The position numbers were made by a program, and so were the translations under genes. This document shows, in pieces, positions 37,350 to 41,167 of a DNA stretch of 41,167 nt. Origin of the DNA: Prochlorococcus sp. AG-347-K19 (GTDB lineage Bacteria; Cyanobacteriota; Cyanobacteriia; PCC-6307; Cyanobiaceae); the NCBI GenBank assembly GCA_003281335.1, contig QCCG01000011.1, positions 1 to 41,167 of the forward strand, in the 5' to 3' direction. How positions within the stretch are numbered: position 1 is the first letter of the stretch; every line of letters begins with the position of its first letter. The notes beneath the pieces were generated by a model, which saw nothing but the letters and a program-made list of their open reading frames with translations, made no database searches and was not told the DNA's origin.

Positions 37350-39023
37350 TTATAAATCAGTAACAGCCCCTAAACTTGATGAGCTTACGATTCTCGAATA
37401 TTTTGAAAGAATTCCTCTTTTGTATTTTTGAATAGGTTTTACCCAATCTTTTTTTCTTTTTTCTAATTCTTCGTTAGATAAATCAACTTCAATTAGTTGT
37501 TTTACAGCATCTACTGTAATTAAATCACCTTGTTTTATTAGAGCAATATTTCCTCCTACAGCAGCCTCTGGAGCTATGTGACCCACAACAAGACCATAGG
37601 TACCCCCGCTAAATCTGCCATCGGTAATTAAAGCCACCTTCTCTCCTAGCCCTTGACCAACAATCGCAGATGTTGGCGCTAACATTTCTCTCATACCTGG
37701 ACCTCCTACAGGACCTTCGTTTCTAATAACAACAACATCACCAGCTTTGATATCGTTATTTAATATCGATTTTAAACAATCCTCTTCGCTTTCAAAAATC
37801 TTTGCGGGACCTGTCAATACAGGGTTTTTTACTCCGCTAATTTTGGCTACAGAACCTTCGCTCGCTAAGTTACCTTTTAATATCGCTAGATGTCCTTTTT
37901 TATAAAGAGGGTCATCTATGTCTCTTATGACATTTTGATTTATTAGGGGCTTATCTGGAATATTCTGCAAGTATTCTGAGATGGTTTTGCCTTCAATGTT
38001 TTTGCAATCGCCATGAATTAATCCTGCATTCAAAAGTATCTTCATTACCTGTGGAATCCCACCTGCCTTATGAAGATCCACAGTCACATATTTACCACTC
38101 GGTTTAAGGTCACAAATCACGGGTACTTTTTGTCTGATTCTCTCAAAATCATTAATGTTGATATCTATTCCTGCAGTATTCGCAATAGCTAAGATGTGCA
38201 ATACCGCATTTGTTGATCCGCCAATTGCCATAATTACTGATATTGCATTTTCAAATGCTTTCTTTGTCATTAGGTCTAGAGGTCTTATATCTTTTTCAAT
38301 TGCAGAGACTAAAATCTCAGCACTTTTACCTGCACTTAGTTCTTTTTCAAGATCTTCAGCAGCCATAGTGGAACTGTAAGGAAGACTTAACCCTAATACT
38401 TCAATAACAGCAGACATTGTATTAGCTGTAAACATTCCTCCACAGCTACCAGCACCAGGAATACAATTTTTCTCAACTTGGATTAGCCTTTCTTCATTAA
38501 TTTTGCCTGATGTTAATTGTCCAACAGCTTCAAATGCACTAACAACAGTAAGATCTTCTCCATGCAATTTCCCTGGCTTTATTGTCCCTCCATAAATGAA
38601 AATTGAGGGAATATTCATTCTTGCAATCGCAATCATGGCACCGGGCATATTTTTATCACATCCACCTATAGCAAGTACTCCATCCATACTCTGAGCATTG
38701 CATGCTGTTTCAATTGAATCAGCAATAACTTCTCTTGAAACTAAGGAATATTTCATGCCCTCTGTTCCCATAGAAATGCCATCACTTACTGTTATAGTTC
38801 CAAACATCTGAGGCATCCCACCTGATCTTTTTATTGACTCTTCAGCTTTTAGAGCTAACTTATTTAAACCCATATTGCATGGTGTTATGGTGCTGTATCC
38901 ATTTGCAACTCCAATAATAGGTTTATTAAAATCTTCATCATTAAATCCAACAGCTCTTAACATCGATCTGTTAGGGGATCTTTGCACACCTTGGGTTATT
39001 GCAGATGACCTGAGTTTATTCAT
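37350..39023 (-). CDS. ilvD: Dihydroxy-acid dehydratase
   Basis: This 557-residue Fe-S enzyme makes the 2-keto acid precursors of valine, leucine and isoleucine. The cluster-binding cysteines are C49 (TPCNMG), C122 (GGCDKNMPG) and C194 ([12 protein letters not shown]), and the active-site Ser is in [16 protein letters not shown]. Length and motifs are complete. It converges on the unknown 128-residue gene and is followed by two small genes on its own strand upstream. Confidence 0.97.
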   Translation of the reverse strand: MNKLRSSAITQGVQRSPNRSMLRAVGFNDEDFNKPIIGVANGYSTITPCNMGLNKLALKAEESIKRSGGMPQMFGTITVSDGISMGTEGMKYSLVSREVIADSIETACNAQSMDGVLAIGGCDKNMPGAMIAIARMNIPSIFIYGGTIKPGKLHGEDLTVVSAFEAVGQLTSGKINEERLIQVEKNCIPGAGSCGGMFTANTMSAVIEVLGLSLPYSSTMAAEDLEKELSAGKSAEILVSAIEKDIRPLDLMTKKAFENAISVIMAIGGSTNAVLHILAIANTAGIDININDFERIRQKVPVICDLKPSGKYVTVDLHKAGGIPQVMKILLNAGLIHGDCKNIEGKTISEYLQNIPDKPLINQNVIRDIDDPLYKKGHLAILKGNLASEGSVAKISGVKNPVLTGPAKIFESEEDCLKSILNNDIKAGDVVVIRNEGPVGGPGMREMLAPTSAIVGQGLGEKVALITDGRFSGGTYGLVVGHIAPEAAVGGNIALIKQGDLITVDAVKQLIEVDLSNEELEKRKKDWVKPIQKYKRGILSKYSRIVSSSSLGAVTDL

Positions 39024-39046
39024 ATTATTTGAGAACCTTTTTTATT

Positions 39047-39337
39047 CTATTGCCCCAACTCTTCAAGTTGCTTCCTCACATCAGCAATTGCAGAATTAAG
39101 TTGCTCAACTTTCTTCTCCAGATTCTCTCCTTCAACTTCATTTATATTTTCATTTGAATCAATCGCTTCTGAGCCGTCTTGAATTCTGGAGGAATACATC
39201 ATTGCTTTTTGTTTTTTTTCCTCCTTTCTTTTGTCTGCTTCGGATATTAACCACCAAGCTAGACCTGCTGCTCCAATAAAAGCACCGCTTATTAATGATA
39301 AAAGATTATTTGAAGACGAATCTCTGTATTCAGACAT
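39047..39337 (-). CDS. Small membrane protein with coiled coil, unknown
   Basis: This 96-residue protein has a hydrophilic N-terminus, one transmembrane helix (about 13-31, LLSLISGAFIGAAGLAWWL) with a Gly/Ala-rich face that may allow helix packing, and a basic stretch (KRKEEKKQK). A C-terminal coiled coil follows (about 69-95, ENLEKKVEQLNSAIADVRKQ). It would be anchored with the coiled coil in the cytoplasm. No family is recognised. It starts 41 bases from the end of the UPRTase-like gene and ends 23 bases before ilvD. Confidence 0.7.
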   Translation of the reverse strand: MSEYRDSSSNNLLSLISGAFIGAAGLAWWLISEADKRKEEKKQKAMMYSSRIQDGSEAIDSNENINEVEGENLEKKVEQLNSAIADVRKQLEELGQ

Positions 39338-39378
39338 TGGTAAAATATTTACTCCTATATTCTATATTAGTTCTTATC

Positions 39379-39984
39379 TTAAAATATAGTACTTAAACGC
39401 GATAGAGGATTCCCAATACCCGGTACTAATAATTGTGTTTTTTCGTCTTCCTCATCTATGCAAGAAGTGTAAATTACCTGATTGGGGAATAATTTCGCAA
39501 TTTCATTTAATCCTTTATTTGAGCAAATAGCAGTTATTAAAAGAATCCTATTTGAATCAACACCTAATTCCTTTAATTTAATTAAAGTTTCTAATGTTGG
39601 TGATTTTGTTGTTATTTGTTCAGAATAAAATATAACTCCTTCATTTGATTCAATAGTTTTTGGAAGTTCTCCTAATAAGAGGGTTGAATTAGGAATTACT
39701 TCTTTAGATCCAAACCAAAGAGATAACCCTTCGGGCAACTTTGCGAGCACTTTTATTGGATAATCGTTATTAATAAAGAATCCATCTACGTTTCCATTAT
39801 CAGTATTTAGTATCTCTTTTTTATATGGCAGCCAATTACGCAATGCTTCATATGTAAGCCATTTCCCTAATTGCTCATATCCTGTTGAGTACAAAATATT
39901 TGGAGTATTTTTTTCTCGCAATATTGAAAGCCAATGTTTTATTAATGGATGAGGAGGAACAATAACCTTTAGTGACATTGCCAT
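39379..39984 (-). CDS. Uracil phosphoribosyltransferase-like protein, degenerate
   Basis: The 201-residue protein keeps the ends of a uracil phosphoribosyltransferase: VPPHPLIKHWLSILREKNTP at the N-terminus and LLVPGIGNPLSRL near the C-terminus. The PRPP-binding loop, normally near LDPMLATGGS, is replaced around residues 119-130 by FYSEQITTKSPT, without the acidic pair or the ATG/S phosphate loop. The uracil-binding GDAGDR is GNPLSR. Genes of this type are annotated as upp in relatives, but the missing catalytic loop suggests a non-catalytic or altered function. An ATG at 39978 is an alternative start. Confidence 0.75.
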   Translation of the reverse strand: MAMSLKVIVPPHPLIKHWLSILREKNTPNILYSTGYEQLGKWLTYEALRNWLPYKKEILNTDNGNVDGFFINNDYPIKVLAKLPEGLSLWFGSKEVIPNSTLLLGELPKTIESNEGVIFYSEQITTKSPTLETLIKLKELGVDSNRILLITAICSNKGLNEIAKLFPNQVIYTSCIDEEDEKTQLLVPGIGNPLSRLSTIF

Positions 39985-40047
39985 ATATTTTCCTTTAAGA
40001 TACTCTTACAAACTTTAAATACTTAAGTTCTAAAATACAGTCTTATT

Positions 40048-40560
40048 ATGATTAAATCAATTGTTTTCCCCTCACTAAAGAATGCATTAATTACTTTGTT
40101 ATTCGTTGGGATTTTATTTTTTAATTCTGTAAATTCTGCATGGGCTAAAAGACCTCCTGAGATTAGAAACCAGCAAGACCTTAATTTAGAGCCAGATATG
40201 CATGGTCAAGACTTAAGCGGTAACGAATACGTTAAGTTTGATTTGAATGGGTTTAATTTCAGTGAAAGTAATTTAGAAGGGGCGGTGTTCAATAATAGTA
40301 AATTGCAAAACTCAAAGTTTACTGGAGCAAATTTAAGAGATGCACTAGCTTATGCAACAGACTTTACAGATGCTGATCTTTCGGATGTTAATTTTACTAA
40401 TGCCTTATTAATGGAGAGTAATTTTGAAGGTGTAAAAATAGATGGTGCAGATTTTACTGATGCTGTTCTTAGTCGTACACAACAAAAACAGTTATGTGCG
40501 ATTGCTAATGGCACAAATAGTTCTACAGGAGAGAGTACAGAATATAGCTTAGGTTGTTAA
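40048..40560 (+). CDS. Exported pentapeptide-repeat protein
   Basis: This 170-residue protein has a signal peptide (hydrophobic core about 13-30) with a likely cleavage after AWA (31-33). A run of A(D/N)LXX-type pentapeptides covers about 55-142: FNFSESNLEGAVFNNSKL, ANLRDA, ADLSDVNF and ADFTDA. These form a right-handed four-sided beta helix. Export would place it in the thylakoid lumen or periplasm. C150 and a C-terminal C170 could form a disulfide. The specific function is unknown. A CobW-type gene follows 9 bases downstream. Confidence 0.88.
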   Translation: MIKSIVFPSLKNALITLLFVGILFFNSVNSAWAKRPPEIRNQQDLNLEPDMHGQDLSGNEYVKFDLNGFNFSESNLEGAVFNNSKLQNSKFTGANLRDALAYATDFTDADLSDVNFTNALLMESNFEGVKIDGADFTDAVLSRTQQKQLCAIANGTNSSTGESTEYSLGC

Positions 40561-40569
40561 TTATCAAAG

Positions 40570-41167
40570 ATGAAAAAAAAAATTCCAGTTATTATTGTTT
40601 CGGGATTTCTTGGTTCAGGTAAAACAACTTTTCTAAAATATCTATTAAAAGAATGTAATAAAAAATTTGGTTTAATAATTAATGAATTTGGTGATGTTGG
40701 AATTGACGGTGATTTGATTAAAAGTTGTGAAAAATGTGATGAATCTGAAGACGACTGCGTAATTGAATTAAATAATGGATGTTTATGTTGTACTGTTCAA
40801 GATGATTTTATTCCATCAATAAAAGCTCTCCTAGAATTTAATCCTCCTATCGAATCAATAATTATCGAAACAAGTGGCTTAGCACTACCAATTCCCTTAA
40901 TTCAAGCACTTAATTGGCCTGAGATTAGGTCTTCCATCTATCTTGATGTTGTTGTTGGTATCGTTAATGGAGAATCAATGCTTAATGGTTCGCCAATTAA
41001 TGATTTAAATAAAATAACAAAACAATATAATGAAACAGATAAAATTGATCACAACGCCACTGTAGATGAACTTTTTGAGGAGCAATTAGAAGTCTCTGAT
41101 ATCGTTTTAGTCTCTAGATCAGATATCTTAAATGATGATCAGTTTGACGTTGTAAAAAATAAAATTC
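40570..41167 (+). CDS. CobW/COG0523-family GTPase, 3' end missing
   Basis: The frame starts at ATG 40570 and runs off the window (199 codons seen). The G3E GTPase motifs are Walker A GFLGSGKT (12-19), NEFGDVGIDG (38-47), the metal-binding ELNNGCLCCTV (CLCC at 71-74) and the ETSGLALP switch. Family members are metallochaperones for zinc, cobalt or related metals. Extra cysteines (C53, C56, C63) lie between the switch and CLCC, in KSCEKCDESEDDC, and may add metal ligands. The C-terminal domain is outside the window. It follows the pentapeptide-repeat gene by 9 bases. Confidence 0.9.
   Translation, partial: MKKKIPVIIVSGFLGSGKTTFLKYLLKECNKKFGLIINEFGDVGIDGDLIKSCEKCDESEDDCVIELNNGCLCCTVQDDFIPSIKALLEFNPPIESIIIETSGLALPIPLIQALNWPEIRSSIYLDVVVGIVNGESMLNGSPINDLNKITKQYNETDKIDHNATVDELFEEQLEVSDIVLVSRSDILNDDQFDVVKNKI

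Overview
The window looks like a chromosome segment of a marine picocyanobacterium, most likely a high-light-type Prochlorococcus. The DNA is very AT-rich and genes are packed with short gaps, overlaps and many TTG/GTG starts. The gene set is cyanobacterial: petN, Psb29/Thf1, a thylakoid-type FtsH, SipA, PcyA, ChlP, ferredoxin sulfite reductase, CcsA, class II fructose/sedoheptulose bisphosphatase, and glgC-gnd-pgl. This assignment rests on recognising gene families and base composition, not on a database search. No rRNA, tRNA, CRISPR, insertion sequence or prophage gene was seen. No gene-free stretch exceeds 300 bases; the longest is about 187 (rpe/glpX).

Layout. 1-2143: a run of small, mostly unrecognised proteins (lipoprotein, 58-residue basic protein, one-TM protein, secreted peptide) ending in a DUF2103-like gene. 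2260-6007: a photosynthesis and proteostasis block with petN, a coupled 46-residue membrane microprotein, Psb29/Thf1, ClpP, FtsH and SipA. 6009-12231: a pair of M16 peptidases (one catalytically dead by motif), then pcyA translationally coupled to a DevBCA-type exporter and a small basic protein. 12293-18307: a glycosyltransferase, rpsB-tsf behind a leader that can fold as a pseudoknot, an unknown 361-residue protein, and recG. 18365-25235: VanX-like and VanY-like D-Ala peptidases around sulfite reductase, glyS and chlP. 25366-29411: typA, DUF309, a 38-codon ORF with a T17 tract, lptB and ccsA. 29433-37328: carbon metabolism, with divergent rpe/glpX, then hemA, glgC, gnd, pgl, a CIA30 protein and an unknown. 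37350-41167: ilvD, a coiled-coil membrane protein, a degenerate uracil phosphoribosyltransferase, a lumenal pentapeptide-repeat protein and the start of a CobW-type GTPase cut by the window end.

How the genes work together. Psb29, FtsH and ClpP form a plausible photosystem repair and protein-turnover neighbourhood next to the high-light signalling partner SipA. rpe and glpX (Calvin cycle) share a divergent promoter region with a strong dyad. glgC, gnd and pgl connect glycogen storage to oxidative pentose phosphate NADPH production, and the CIA30 gene downstream hints at a link to electron-transport complex assembly.

Most content is ordinary core genome. The least explained signals are the rpsB leader pseudoknot with a competing hairpin, the petN-coupled and sipA-coupled microproteins, the T17 ORF before lptB, the rpe/glpX dyad, the PcyA-exporter coupling and the degenerate UPRTase.
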